Source of the DNA: CAYJPV01 sp964396055
Lineage (GTDB): Bacteria > Acidobacteriota > Vicinamibacteria > Vicinamibacterales > JAKQTR01
Assembly: GCA_964396055.1 (NCBI GenBank)
Contig: CAYNDV010000093.1
Location: 1 to 17,797 of the forward strand
Direction: 5' to 3'
DNA: 17,797 nt
This document shows positions 1 through 7,415 of the stretch, piece by piece. Made by a program: the position numbers and the translations under genes. The notes beneath the pieces are model-generated. The model was not told the DNA's origin. It ran no database searches and worked only from the letters and a program-made list of their open reading frames with translations. How positions within the stretch are numbered: the stretch's first letter is position 1; every line of letters begins with the position of its first letter.

Positions 1-497
1 CTCATCCGCCTGGTATTGAACGCCTGGGCCGCCTCGTTGAAGCGCATCCGCTCGACGGTGATGCGGTTCTCGGTGCCCTCGAGCTGCACCTGCAGGTCGC
101 GGAAGTTCTGCGTGGCCTTCAGGTCGGGGTACTTCTCCACGACCACCATCAGGCGCGACAGGGCGGACGACAGGCCATCCTGGGCCTGCTGGAACTTCGC
201 GAACGCCTCGGGGTTGTTCGCGATGTCGCCGGCGTTGATCTGGCCCACCTTGGAGCGCGCCTCGGTCACGGCCGTGAAAGTCTCCTGCTCGAAGGCGGCG
301 GCACCCTTGACCGTCTCGACCAGATTCGGGATGAGGTCGGCCCGCCGCTGGTACACGTTCTCCACCTGGGCCCACTGCGCCTGCACGCCCTGGTCGAGGC
401 TCACGAGCGCGTTGTAGGCCGAGATCACCGACGTGACGCCCACCAGCGCCACCAGCACCACCACCACGAGGCAGCCGATTCCGGTTGCTTTGCCCAT
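1..497 (-). CDS. lemA: LemA family membrane protein, 3' end cut by window edge
   Basis: LemA proteins are anchored by one N-terminal transmembrane helix and carry a long helical domain. Their molecular role is unclear, though they often neighbour TPM-domain proteins. Reading from an ATG at 495-497 gives a hydrophobic segment (residues about 8-26, rich in V and L). The family core follows: YNALVSLDQGVQAQWAQVEN, then YQRRADLIPNLVETVKG, an EQETFTAVTEARSK helix, and ENRITVERMRFNEAAQAFN at the edge. About 165 of the usual 180-200 residues are present, so only the C-terminus is missing. The start is supported by AGGAGAAG about 7 bases upstream. The region beyond the edge cannot be seen, so a downstream TPM/YgcG partner cannot be confirmed. 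Confidence 0.95.
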   Translation of the reverse strand, partial: MGKATGIGCLVVVVLVALVGVTSVISAYNALVSLDQGVQAQWAQVENVYQRRADLIPNLVETVKGAAAFEQETFTAVTEARSKVGQINAGDIANNPEAFAKFQQAQDGLSSALSRLMVVVEKYPDLKATQNFRDLQVQLEGTENRITVERMRFNEAAQAFNTRRM

Positions 498-780
498 GTG
501 CACTCTTCTCCTGTCGCGCGGAATGCCAGCCGGCGGCGAGTCGTGTCGCCGACGGGCCCCGGTCGTTCTTTCAGTATAGGACGGAAGGGCGCGCGCCGCC
601 GGTCCGGCCGGCCGGAGGCGCCCAGGCCCCGGCGGACGCCCTCCGGAACCCGGTCAGTTGCGGCCGCCGGAAACACGCTGGCCAACGCGCCGCCATCTCT
701 CGTACCATGAGCGTGGGAATCCCACAGACTCGCTCGAATCGGCCGCGCCCGCGCGGCCGCGCAGGAAGGAGTGCGCGCGC
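498..780. promoter_or_regulatory. Divergent lemA / amine oxidase intergenic region
   Basis: This 283-bp gap separates two divergent genes and must hold both promoters. The only AT-rich stretch is at 571-580, where the minus strand reads TATACT (573-578). That is a plausible -10 box for lemA, with a 5' leader of about 70 bases, but I see no good -35 box. On the lemA-distal side lies a 13-bp palindrome at 713-725 (arms GTGGGA and TCCCAC around one A), 55 bp before the amine oxidase ATG, which could be an operator. A clear Shine-Dalgarno sequence AGGAAGGAG sits at 763-771. The rest is GC-rich with no convincing ORF or RNA. Promoter calls here are low confidence. Confidence 0.3.
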
Positions 781-2322
781 ATGTCCCGTTTCTTCTATCG
801 CCTGAACCGGCGTTTCGGCCCACTGAGCAGGTTGAGCGCGGACGAACTGCGCGACCAGCGGCGCCACGTCCTGAAGACGACGCTGGCCGCGTCGGCCGGC
901 CTGCTGCTGAGCGGCCCCGGCCTCACGGCCGCAGCCCCGGTGGACCGCGCGCGGCGCGTCGTCGTCGTCGGGGCGGGGTTCGCGGGCCTGGCCTGCGCGT
1001 ACGAACTGGCGAGCATCGGGTACGACGTGACGGTGGTCGAAGCGCGCAACCGCGTGGGCGGGCGCGTGCTGAGCGTCTCGGACTTCGTCCCGGGCAAGAA
1101 CGTCGAGGCCGGGGCCGAGTTGATCGGCTCGAACCACGTGCACTGGCTGGCCTACGCGCGGAAGTTCGGTCTCCGCTGGCTGGACGTATCGGAGGAGGCG
1201 GATCTCGAGTCGCCCATGGTCCTGGGCGGCAAGGTGATCGGGGGCGACGACGCCGGGCGGCTCTGGGAAGGGCTCGATGCCGCGTGCAGCACCATGAATG
1301 CCCTGGCCGCGCCCGTCGACGCCGAACGGCCCTGGACGAGCCCGAATGCGGCCGCGCTGGACGCGCGGTCGCTGCGCTCGTGGATCGACGAGACCCGCGT
1401 GCCCGCCGACGTGAAGGCCGCCCTCGAGGCGAATCTCGGCGGCGACAACGGCGTGCCCACGTCGCGCCTCAGCCTGCTCGCCATGCTCTCGCAGGTGAAG
1501 GGCGGCGGCCTGCAGCGCTTCTGGGAGGAAACCGAGGTCTACCGTTGCCGCGGCGGCAACCAGCAGCTGGCCGTGCGGCTCGCCGCGGGACTCGGCCAGG
1601 GACGCGTCATCACGGGCGCGGCCGTCACCGACATCCAGGCGGGCACGAGCCCGTGCGTCGTCACGTGCGCCGACGACCGGACGTTCGAGTGCGACGACGT
1701 GGTGCTGGCCACGCCGCCCACCGTCTGGAAGAAGATTCGGATGGCGCCGGAGCCGCCCGCGGCGCTGGTGCCGCAGCTCGGCTGCAATACGAAGTACCTC
1801 ACGCACGTGAAGAGCCGGTTCTGGGCCGCGTCCGGCCGCAGCCAGTACACCCTGTCGGACGGGGACATCAATTGGACGTGGGAAAGCACCGACGCCCAGG
1901 GTGACGCGGGCGCCAGGGGCCTCACGGCCTTCAGCGGCGGCGACGGCGCCGAACGGATTCGCGCACTCGACGCGGCCGCGCGCGACGCGGCCATGGCCGG
2001 GCACTTCGAGGCCTGGTTCCCGGGCTTCAAGGACCACTTGGCTGGCGTGCGGTTTATGGACTGGCCCGGTGACGCGTGGGCGCAGGGCGCGTACTCGGCC
2101 TATGCCCCCGGCCAGATCACGCGGATCGGTCCGGCGCTGCACGCGGGCCTGGGCCGCCTGCACTTCGCCGGCGAGCACTGCTCGTTCGCGTTCATGGGCT
2201 ACATGGAAGGCGCGTTGCACTCCGGCGTGAGCGTCGCGCACCGCCTGGCCACGCGCGACGGCGTGGCGCCGCCCCCGAGAATCGCCCTGCCGAAGGCGGC
2301 GGCCGCGCGGGCTGGGAAGTAG
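781..2322 (+). CDS. FAD-dependent flavin amine oxidase, Tat-exported
   Basis: This is a 513-residue flavoprotein of the monoamine oxidase/amino-acid oxidase superfamily, which oxidises amines or amino acids with FAD and O2. Residues 27-28 are a twin arginine (RRHVLK) followed by a hydrophobic stretch and a probable cleavage site near AAAP (51-53), matching a Tat signal for export of a folded cofactor protein. The Rossmann FAD-binding motif is at 60-90 (VVVVGAGFAGL, then VVEARNRVGGRV, where the Glu contacts FAD ribose). The C-terminal FAD motif LHFAGEHCSFAFMGYMEGAL replaces the more common GEHTS, which is usual variation. The start was chosen at 781 because of AGGAAGGAG nine bases upstream; an in-frame ATG at 658 would bury the Tat motif. 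The substrate cannot be read from sequence. It is convergent with recD2, with a 6-bp gap and no room for a terminator. Confidence 0.92.
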   Translation: MSRFFYRLNRRFGPLSRLSADELRDQRRHVLKTTLAASAGLLLSGPGLTAAAPVDRARRVVVVGAGFAGLACAYELASIGYDVTVVEARNRVGGRVLSVSDFVPGKNVEAGAELIGSNHVHWLAYARKFGLRWLDVSEEADLESPMVLGGKVIGGDDAGRLWEGLDAACSTMNALAAPVDAERPWTSPNAAALDARSLRSWIDETRVPADVKAALEANLGGDNGVPTSRLSLLAMLSQVKGGGLQRFWEETEVYRCRGGNQQLAVRLAAGLGQGRVITGAAVTDIQAGTSPCVVTCADDRTFECDDVVLATPPTVWKKIRMAPEPPAALVPQLGCNTKYLTHVKSRFWAASGRSQYTLSDGDINWTWESTDAQGDAGARGLTAFSGGDGAERIRALDAAARDAAMAGHFEAWFPGFKDHLAGVRFMDWPGDAWAQGAYSAYAPGQITRIGPALHAGLGRLHFAGEHCSFAFMGYMEGALHSGVSVAHRLATRDGVAPPPRIALPKAAAARAGK

Positions 2323-2328
2323 GCGCCC

Positions 2329-4587
2329 TCAGGACGGGGTGGCGGGCAGCACGTCCTGCCCCGCCAGCCGGTCCTTGAGCTTCGACCAGCGCAGGACCTG
2401 GCGCTGGCCCTTCACGGCCAGCGCCAGCGCCTTCTTCTGCCCTACCAGCACCACCAGCTTCCGCCCGCGCGTCAGGCCGGTGTAGAGCAGGTTCCGCTGC
2501 AGCAGCGGGTAGTGCTGCGTCGTCACGGGGATGACCACCGCGGGGTATTCGCTGCCCTGCGCCTTGTGGACCGTCGTGGCGTAGGCGAGGACGACCCGAT
2601 CGAGTTCATCCGGCAGGTAGTCGACACGCCGCCCGTCGAAGTCGATGGTGATGCCCGCCCCATCGTCGCCCATGGCCGCGATGAACCCGATGTCGCCGTT
2701 GTAGACCTCCTTGTCGTAGTCGTTCTCGATCTGCATGACCTTGTCGTGCAGGGCGAACGACCACCCGAAACGCTGGACGACGGCGCCGGTGGCGGGGTTC
2801 AGCACCTTCTGCAGTTCCAGGTTGAGGCTGCGCGCGCCGACGGCGCCGCGGTTCATGGGGCAGAGCACCTGGATGTCGCGCACCGGGTGCAGGCCGAAAC
2901 GCTGCGGGATCCGCTGGGACACCAGCTGGATGATCCGCTGGGCGCCCTCCTCCGGCGTCTCGATCTCGACGAAGTAGAAGTCCGACGGCACGTCGGGCTT
3001 CGACGCGAGCTCGGGCATCTCGCCGCGGTTCACGCGGTGCGCGTTGACGATGATGCGGCTCTCGGCCGCCTGACGGAACACCTCCGTGAGGCGGACCACG
3101 GGCAGGGCGCCCGAGTCGATGATGTCGGCCAACACCTGGCCGGGTCCGACCGGCGGCAGTTGATCGACGTCGCCCACCAGGATGACGGCCGCCCGGTCGG
3201 GCACCGCGCGGATGAGCGCGTGCATCAGCGGCACGTCCACCATGGAGGTCTCGTCGACCACCAGCAGGCTGGCGTCGAGGGGATGTGACGGCCCGCGCCG
3301 GAAGCCGCCGTCCGTGGGATTCACTTCCAGCAGCCGGTGGATGGTGGAGGCCTCGATGCCGGTGACCTCCGAGAGCCGCTTGGCCGCGCGTCCCGTGGGT
3401 GCGCAGAGGGCCATCGGCACGCGCTTGGCCCGGAGGATCGCGAGAATGGCCCGCAGGATCGTCGTCTTGCCCACGCCGGGCCCGCCGGTGATCACGAGCA
3501 CTTTCGAGGCGAGAGCCGCCCGCACGGCGTCGCGCTGCGTGGCGGCCAGTGTGAGCGACAGCTGGCGCTCGGCCCACGGCAGCGCCTTGTCGGCGTCGAT
3601 GGCCGGCCACGGCGCGGCGCCTGTGCGCAACTGCAGGAGGCGCTCGGCCAGCTGCCGCTCGGCCATGTGCAGCCACGCCAAAAACACGCACGCGCGCCCG
3701 CCGGTCGAGTCGGGCACGACGGTGCCATCCGCCAGCTCGGCCTCGAGGGCGTCGTTCACCACCTCCACCGGCACCTCGAGCAGCTTCTGCGTGAGGAGCA
3801 CCAGTTGCTCCCGCGGCAGGCCGCACTGCCCTTCGTCGAGGGCCTGCGCGAGAGCGTAGCTGACGCCGGCGCGGGCCCGGATGGGCGCGGTCTTCGCGAT
3901 CCCCAGCTTCTGCGCCAGGGCGTCCGCCGTCACGAAGCCGATGCCGCGGATGTCGCGCGCCAGGCGGTACGGGTTGTCCTTGACGATGGCGATGGCGTCG
4001 GCGCCGTAGGTCTTGTAGATGCGCACCGCCCGCGACGTGCCGACGCCGTGGGCGTAGAGGAACACCATGATCTCGCGGACCACCTTCTGGCCCGCCCATG
4101 CCTCACGGATCTGCGCCGCGCGCGACGGGCCGATGCCCTCGACGTCGCGCAGCTTGCGCGGCTGCTTCTCGATCACGTCGAAGACGTGCTCGCCGAACGT
4201 GTCGACGAGCTTGCGCGCGTACACCGGCCCGATGCCGCGAATCAGGCCCGACCCCAGGTAGCGCACGATGCCGTCCACGCTGGTGGGCGGCGCGGTGTGG
4301 ATGGACGACGCCTTGAACTGCAGGCCGTGCACGAGGTCGTTGGTCCACTCCCCGACGGCCCGCACGTCTTCGCCGGGCGCGATCGAGGCGATCTGGCCCA
4401 CGACGGTGGCCAGGTCGCGGCGGCCCGGCACCTTGACCCGCAGCACGCAGAAGCCTGTGTCGGGGTTGTGGAACGTGACGCGCTCGGCGGTGCCCGTGAT
4501 GGACGTCACGCCGGCGTCGGCGGGCGGCACGACGCGGCGCTGGCGGGTGGCCCCGAGCGGCAGGCGCGGCGGACGGGACTGGGTCAT
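2329..4587 (-). CDS. recD2: RecD2-type superfamily 1B DNA helicase
   Basis: RecD2 is a 5'-3' DNA helicase found in bacteria that often lack RecBC partners; it acts in DNA repair and replication-fork handling. The 752-residue protein has the family order. An N-terminal OB-like domain (about 27-100) comes first. It is followed by helix-hairpin-helix repeats (RGIGPVYARKL, VEGIGPSRAAQI, HGVGTSRAV, IRGIGFVTADAL). Next come Walker A GGPGVGKTT (Lys374), Walker B VVDETSMVD (Asp445-Glu446), motif III VGDVDQLPPVGPG, motif V TTVHKAQGSEY and motif VI LLYTGLTRGRK. All key residues are present and the length fits the family. I chose the ATG at 4585-4587; an in-frame ATG at 4639-4641 would extend it by 18 unusual residues and overlap the divergent gene's start. 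No strong Shine-Dalgarno is visible at either site. Confidence 0.94.
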   Translation of the reverse strand: MTQSRPPRLPLGATRQRRVVPPADAGVTSITGTAERVTFHNPDTGFCVLRVKVPGRRDLATVVGQIASIAPGEDVRAVGEWTNDLVHGLQFKASSIHTAPPTSVDGIVRYLGSGLIRGIGPVYARKLVDTFGEHVFDVIEKQPRKLRDVEGIGPSRAAQIREAWAGQKVVREIMVFLYAHGVGTSRAVRIYKTYGADAIAIVKDNPYRLARDIRGIGFVTADALAQKLGIAKTAPIRARAGVSYALAQALDEGQCGLPREQLVLLTQKLLEVPVEVVNDALEAELADGTVVPDSTGGRACVFLAWLHMAERQLAERLLQLRTGAAPWPAIDADKALPWAERQLSLTLAATQRDAVRAALASKVLVITGGPGVGKTTILRAILAILRAKRVPMALCAPTGRAAKRLSEVTGIEASTIHRLLEVNPTDGGFRRGPSHPLDASLLVVDETSMVDVPLMHALIRAVPDRAAVILVGDVDQLPPVGPGQVLADIIDSGALPVVRLTEVFRQAAESRIIVNAHRVNRGEMPELASKPDVPSDFYFVEIETPEEGAQRIIQLVSQRIPQRFGLHPVRDIQVLCPMNRGAVGARSLNLELQKVLNPATGAVVQRFGWSFALHDKVMQIENDYDKEVYNGDIGFIAAMGDDGAGITIDFDGRRVDYLPDELDRVVLAYATTVHKAQGSEYPAVVIPVTTQHYPLLQRNLLYTGLTRGRKLVVLVGQKKALALAVKGQRQVLRWSKLKDRLAGQDVLPATPS

Positions 4588-4639
4588 GCGACGACGGTAT
4601 TCTGCCTCAGAAGGCGCCGGATGCCGTACCATGGGCCCC
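4588..4639. promoter_or_regulatory. Short divergent promoter region between recD2 and the first zinc hydrolase
   Basis: Only about 52 bp separate the preferred divergent start codons. On the plus strand TACCAT (4627-4632) lies 7 bases before the ATG at 4640. That spacing is typical of a -10 box driving a leaderless transcript. On the minus strand an AT-richer stretch reading CAGAATAC lies about 10-15 bases before the recD2 ATG. Neither side shows a clear -35 box or a Shine-Dalgarno sequence. This is inference from spacing and composition only. Confidence 0.3.
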
Positions 4640-5806
4640 ATGCACGCCGCAAATCAATCCCGGATTGATTTATTCATCGGGGGCAAACAATCCCGGATTG
4701 ATTTCCGGGGGCGCGCGGACGGAAATCAATCCGGGATTGATTTGCGGCGTGTTGCGCTCGTCGTGTGCGTCGCCACGGCTGCCACGGCCGTCACAGCCGT
4801 CACGGCCGCCGCGCAGACGTCGGTGCCGCGCGGAGCCGCGGCCGTGCACGACATCAGGCCTGGCCCGGGCGTCACGGCCACGCGCCTGCTCTCCGAGTGG
4901 GTGCCGTCGCTGGCCGATACGCCCGGCGACACCGCCGTCTACGTGCTCGAGGGCTCCGAACCCGGCGCCACCGTCTTCGTGGCCGGCGGCACCCACGGCA
5001 ACGAGATCGCCGGCATCGTGGCCGCCATCGTGCTCGTGGAACGCGCCCGCGTACAGAAGGGCCGGCTCATCGTCGTGCCCCACGCCAACAACTCGGCGAT
5101 CACGGATGTCGATCCCGAACGGCCGGGCCCGGAGTTCGTGAGCATCACCGTGCCGGGCGGCGAGCGGCGGTTCCGATACGGTTCGCGCCGGACGAAGGCC
5201 GCGCACCAGGGCGCCCCGGATCCGCCGAAGTACGTGCATCCGGCGTCCAGGGAAGAACTCGAAGGCACGGAAGCCCGCAACCTCAACCGGGCGTACCCCG
5301 GCAAGGCCGACGGCACCCTCACGCAGCGCATGGCGTTCGGGATTCTGCAGGTGATTCAGCGGGAGAAGGCGTCACTGGCGTTCGACTTCCACGAGGCGGG
5401 GCCGGAGTCGCGCCTCGCGTGGATGATCGTCGCCCATCCGAAGAACATCGACGTGGCCGCCGCCGCGGTGCTCGACCTCGACGCCCAGGGCCTCACGATG
5501 AAGCTCGAGCCCTCGTCGGCAACTTTCCGCGGGCTCTCGCACCGGGAGTGGGGCGACTCCTCCACGGCCCAGGCTTACCTGTTCGAAACGCCCAGCCCCT
5601 CGATGGTCAACGACACGAAGGGCATCGACTTCGTCACCGACGCCAGGCTGCCGCTGGCGAAACGTGTCGGCGCGCAACTGGCGTCGTTCGCAGCCGTCCT
5701 CGGCGCGTACAATGCCGAGGCGGCGCCGGCCGCGCGGGCCACGATCGCGGGCGTTCCTGGCCTGACCGAGGTTGAGAAGGCAGGCATCGGCGCTTACCTG
5801 AGGTGA
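4640..5806 (+). CDS. AstE/aspartoacylase-like zinc hydrolase (M14 superfamily), exported, with repeat insertion at N-terminus
   Basis: This belongs to the succinylglutamate desuccinylase/aspartoacylase branch of the M14 carboxypeptidase fold, which removes acyl groups from amino acids or trims peptides using zinc. From ATG 4640 it is 388 residues. Zinc ligands are His119 and Glu122 in GGTHGNEIAG and His251 in FDFHEAG; the RNLNRAYPG substrate motif starts at Arg213, and Glu316 in LFETPSP is the likely general base. A signal-like segment (RRVALVVCVATAATAVTAVTAAAQ) covers about residues 36-59. Unusually, residues 5-35 are encoded by three copies of a 21-bp palindrome, so the signal sequence begins 35 residues in. 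TTG at 4742 would give a normal 354-residue exported protein, and ATG 4631 is also open, so the true start is uncertain. It is followed after 1 bp by the next gene. It is a paralogue of the gene at 6234. Confidence 0.87.
   Translation: MHAANQSRIDLFIGGKQSRIDFRGRADGNQSGIDLRRVALVVCVATAATAVTAVTAAAQTSVPRGAAAVHDIRPGPGVTATRLLSEWVPSLADTPGDTAVYVLEGSEPGATVFVAGGTHGNEIAGIVAAIVLVERARVQKGRLIVVPHANNSAITDVDPERPGPEFVSITVPGGERRFRYGSRRTKAAHQGAPDPPKYVHPASREELEGTEARNLNRAYPGKADGTLTQRMAFGILQVIQREKASLAFDFHEAGPESRLAWMIVAHPKNIDVAAAAVLDLDAQGLTMKLEPSSATFRGLSHREWGDSSTAQAYLFETPSPSMVNDTKGIDFVTDARLPLAKRVGAQLASFAAVLGAYNAEAAPAARATIAGVPGLTEVEKAGIGAYLR
4643..4751. repeat. Cluster of three 21-bp palindromes inside a 29-bp inverted repeat
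   Basis: Three copies of one palindrome lie here: 4651-4671 (10-base arms AAATCAATCC and GGATTGATTT, centre C), 4685-4704 (same, but one T missing from the left arm, centre C) and 4723-4743 (centre G, i.e. opposite orientation). Spacers are 13 and 18 bp. The outer copies together with 8 flanking bases (CACGCCGC at 4643-4650, GCGGCGTG at 4744-4751) form 29-bp perfect inverted arms. The core 4651-4743 is 93 bp, a multiple of three, and is open on the plus strand as NQSRID, KQSRID and NQSGID. It is strikingly AT-rich against about 70% GC surroundings. The same palindrome recurs at 10363-10419. Confidence 0.95.
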
Positions 5807-5807
5807 C

Positions 5808-6230
5808 ATGGCACACACGATTCGATTTCTCGATCCCGGCAAGGCCGTCGAACACGTCGTCCTGCACCTGGCGGCCGCACGCAGAACCGGCGATCCCACC
5901 GCCATCCCGCGCTCCCTGACGGAGGCCGATCCGGGTGTCGTCCGGACCTGGCCGGACTGGGTGGGCCGCGCGGCGGTCCTCAGGTCGCGCAACACGTGGT
6001 GGCTCTGGTGCGAGCCGCGGCGCGGCGCGCGGGCGGGTGCCAGCCAGGTCGCCCTGGACGTGCCGGCCGGACGCTACCTCGTGGACATCATGGACACCCG
6101 CGTGCACGCGTGGTTCTCGCGCGAGTCGGCGGCAGGCGCGCCACTCGTGGCCGGCCTGCCGTCCACCGGGTCTCCCGTGCTGGTCCGCGTGGCCCGCGTG
6201 CGCGCGTCGGCGGGGCGGCCGCGCGAGTAG
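5808..6230 (+). CDS. Unrecognised 140-residue protein between two zinc hydrolase paralogues
   Basis: I do not recognise this protein. It begins one base after the preceding stop and ends three bases before the next start, so it is probably translated as part of the same operon. There is no signal peptide or membrane segment. The second half (WWLWCEPRRG, then VALDVPAGRYLVDIMDT, then SPVLVRVARV) has the alternating hydrophobic pattern of beta strands. It faintly resembles the small C-terminal beta-sandwich found at the end of some glycoside hydrolases, but that is a guess. The N-terminal part (GKAVEHVVLHLAAARRTGDPTAIP) looks helical. The codon pattern is GC-rich like its neighbours. Alternatives are a remnant of a larger enzyme or a small accessory protein. 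No function is assigned. Confidence 0.55.
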   Translation: MAHTIRFLDPGKAVEHVVLHLAAARRTGDPTAIPRSLTEADPGVVRTWPDWVGRAAVLRSRNTWWLWCEPRRGARAGASQVALDVPAGRYLVDIMDTRVHAWFSRESAAGAPLVAGLPSTGSPVLVRVARVRASAGRPRE

Positions 6231-6233
6231 GCG

Positions 6234-7415
6234 ATGGGGACGGTCCCCTCTTCGCTCTGGCGGGTCGGGCGGCCACTGGGAGTGACGGCGGCTGTGCTCG
6301 CGGCGGTGGCCACGGTCGGCCCGGGATTCCGCGTGATGCACGCCGACGATGCCGTCGTCCAGGGGCCCGGGGTCTCCCGCACGCTGGCGCTGAGCGCGTA
6401 CCATCGGCCGCTGGCAGGAACCGCCGGCGACACGCCCGTGTACGAACTGAGCGGCGCGGCACCTGGCGGGACGGTAGTCGTGCTGGGCGGCACCCACGCC
6501 GACGAACCCGCGGGGTACCTGGCTGCGGTGCTGATCGTCGAGCGGGCGCGTGTCGAGGCTGGCCGGCTGATCGTCATCCCGCGGGCCAACCGCAGCGGCT
6601 TCACGCACAACTACCCGCAGGAGGGGCACCCGCAATCGTTCGAGGTTCCCACGCCTGCGGGTCGGCGCCGGTTCACGTACGGCGCCCGGGCCACGAACCC
6701 GATTCATCAGTGGCCGGATCCGCAGGTCTACACGCACCCGGGATCGGGCCAGACCCTCTCCGGCGCTGAAACGCGGAACCTCAATCGTGCGTACCCCGGC
6801 GTGGCCGACGGCACCCTCACCGAGCAGGTGGCGTTCGCCATCACCACGCTCCTCCGCCGGGAGTCGGCAGCCCTCGCGCTGGATCTGCACGAGGCGTCAC
6901 CCGAGTACCCGGTCGTCAACACGCTGGTGGCGCACCAGCGCGCCGTGGATCTCGCCGCCGTCGCCAACATGAACCTGGAAGCCGCCGGGATCACGATCGG
7001 ACTGGAACACTCCCCGGCACACCTGCACGGCCTGTCGCACCGCGAGTGGGGCGACTCGACACCGGTGCTGGCCGTGCTGATGGAAACGACGAACCCGGCG
7101 CAGGGCCGCCTGCGCGGGCGCACGGACGCCGCGGCCGTCACCGGCGGCCAGGATCGTTTCTACGCCCTGGCCTCGGCCCGCGGGCGCCTGGCGGTGCCGT
7201 TCCCCGCGGAAGGCTGGCCGCTGTCGGTCCGCGTCGCGCGGCACCTGGCGGGCGTCGGGGCCTTGATTGACGCCTTGCGCGACATCGCGCCCGGGCAGGC
7301 CGTCAGGCTGTCCGGCGTGCCGGACTACGACACGATCGTGGCGCGCGGGCTGGGTGATTTTCTGCTGCCGCTGCCGGCACCGGCTGGAGACGGCGCGGTA
7401 CGAGGGCTCCGATGA
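6234..7415 (+). CDS. AstE/aspartoacylase-like zinc hydrolase (M14 superfamily), second paralogue
   Basis: This 393-residue protein is a close paralogue of the gene at 4640. It shares the PGDTxVYxLxG start of the domain, GGTHxxE, RRFxYGxR, ETRNLNRAYPGxADGTLTxxxAF and LHGLSHREWGDS-type stretches. Zinc ligands are His88 and Glu91 (GGTHADEPAG; Asp replaces the Asn of the first copy) and His219 (LDLHEAS); Glu284 in LMETTNP is the likely catalytic acid/base. An N-terminal hydrophobic stretch (about residues 15-30) suggests export, and here it starts normally without the palindromic repeat. It overlaps the downstream gamma-glutamyltransferase start by 4 bp (ATGA), which implies translational coupling. 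The family cleaves acyl-amino acids or peptides; the exact substrate is unknown. ATG 6234 was chosen for its 3-bp distance from the upstream stop; no strong Shine-Dalgarno is seen. Confidence 0.87.
   Translation: MGTVPSSLWRVGRPLGVTAAVLAAVATVGPGFRVMHADDAVVQGPGVSRTLALSAYHRPLAGTAGDTPVYELSGAAPGGTVVVLGGTHADEPAGYLAAVLIVERARVEAGRLIVIPRANRSGFTHNYPQEGHPQSFEVPTPAGRRRFTYGARATNPIHQWPDPQVYTHPGSGQTLSGAETRNLNRAYPGVADGTLTEQVAFAITTLLRRESAALALDLHEASPEYPVVNTLVAHQRAVDLAAVANMNLEAAGITIGLEHSPAHLHGLSHREWGDSTPVLAVLMETTNPAQGRLRGRTDAAAVTGGQDRFYALASARGRLAVPFPAEGWPLSVRVARHLAGVGALIDALRDIAPGQAVRLSGVPDYDTIVARGLGDFLLPLPAPAGDGAVRGLR

Noticed and set aside
571..2241. Long antisense ORF of 556 codons opposite the amine oxidase
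   Set aside because: It is a high-GC shadow: the opposite strand has the full set of amine oxidase motifs, and the antisense product is rich in Arg, His and Gly without domains. The same applies to long shadows over recD2, GH38 and the permease.
4588..4641. RecD2 start at the upstream ATG (4641)
   Set aside because: The extra 18 residues are not family-like, there is no Shine-Dalgarno, and it would overlap the divergent gene's start codon.
4643..4751. CRISPR-like array (three repeats with short spacers)
   Set aside because: Spacers are 13 and 18 bp, too short and unequal; the repeats are perfect palindromes in mixed orientation, one is truncated, and no cas genes are present.
4772..4811. 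Short 9-base tandem pattern (GCCACGGCT, GCCACGGCC, GTCACAGCC, GTCACGGCC)
   Set aside because: This is the low-complexity Ala/Thr/Val coding of a signal peptide hydrophobic core and is not an independent repeat element.
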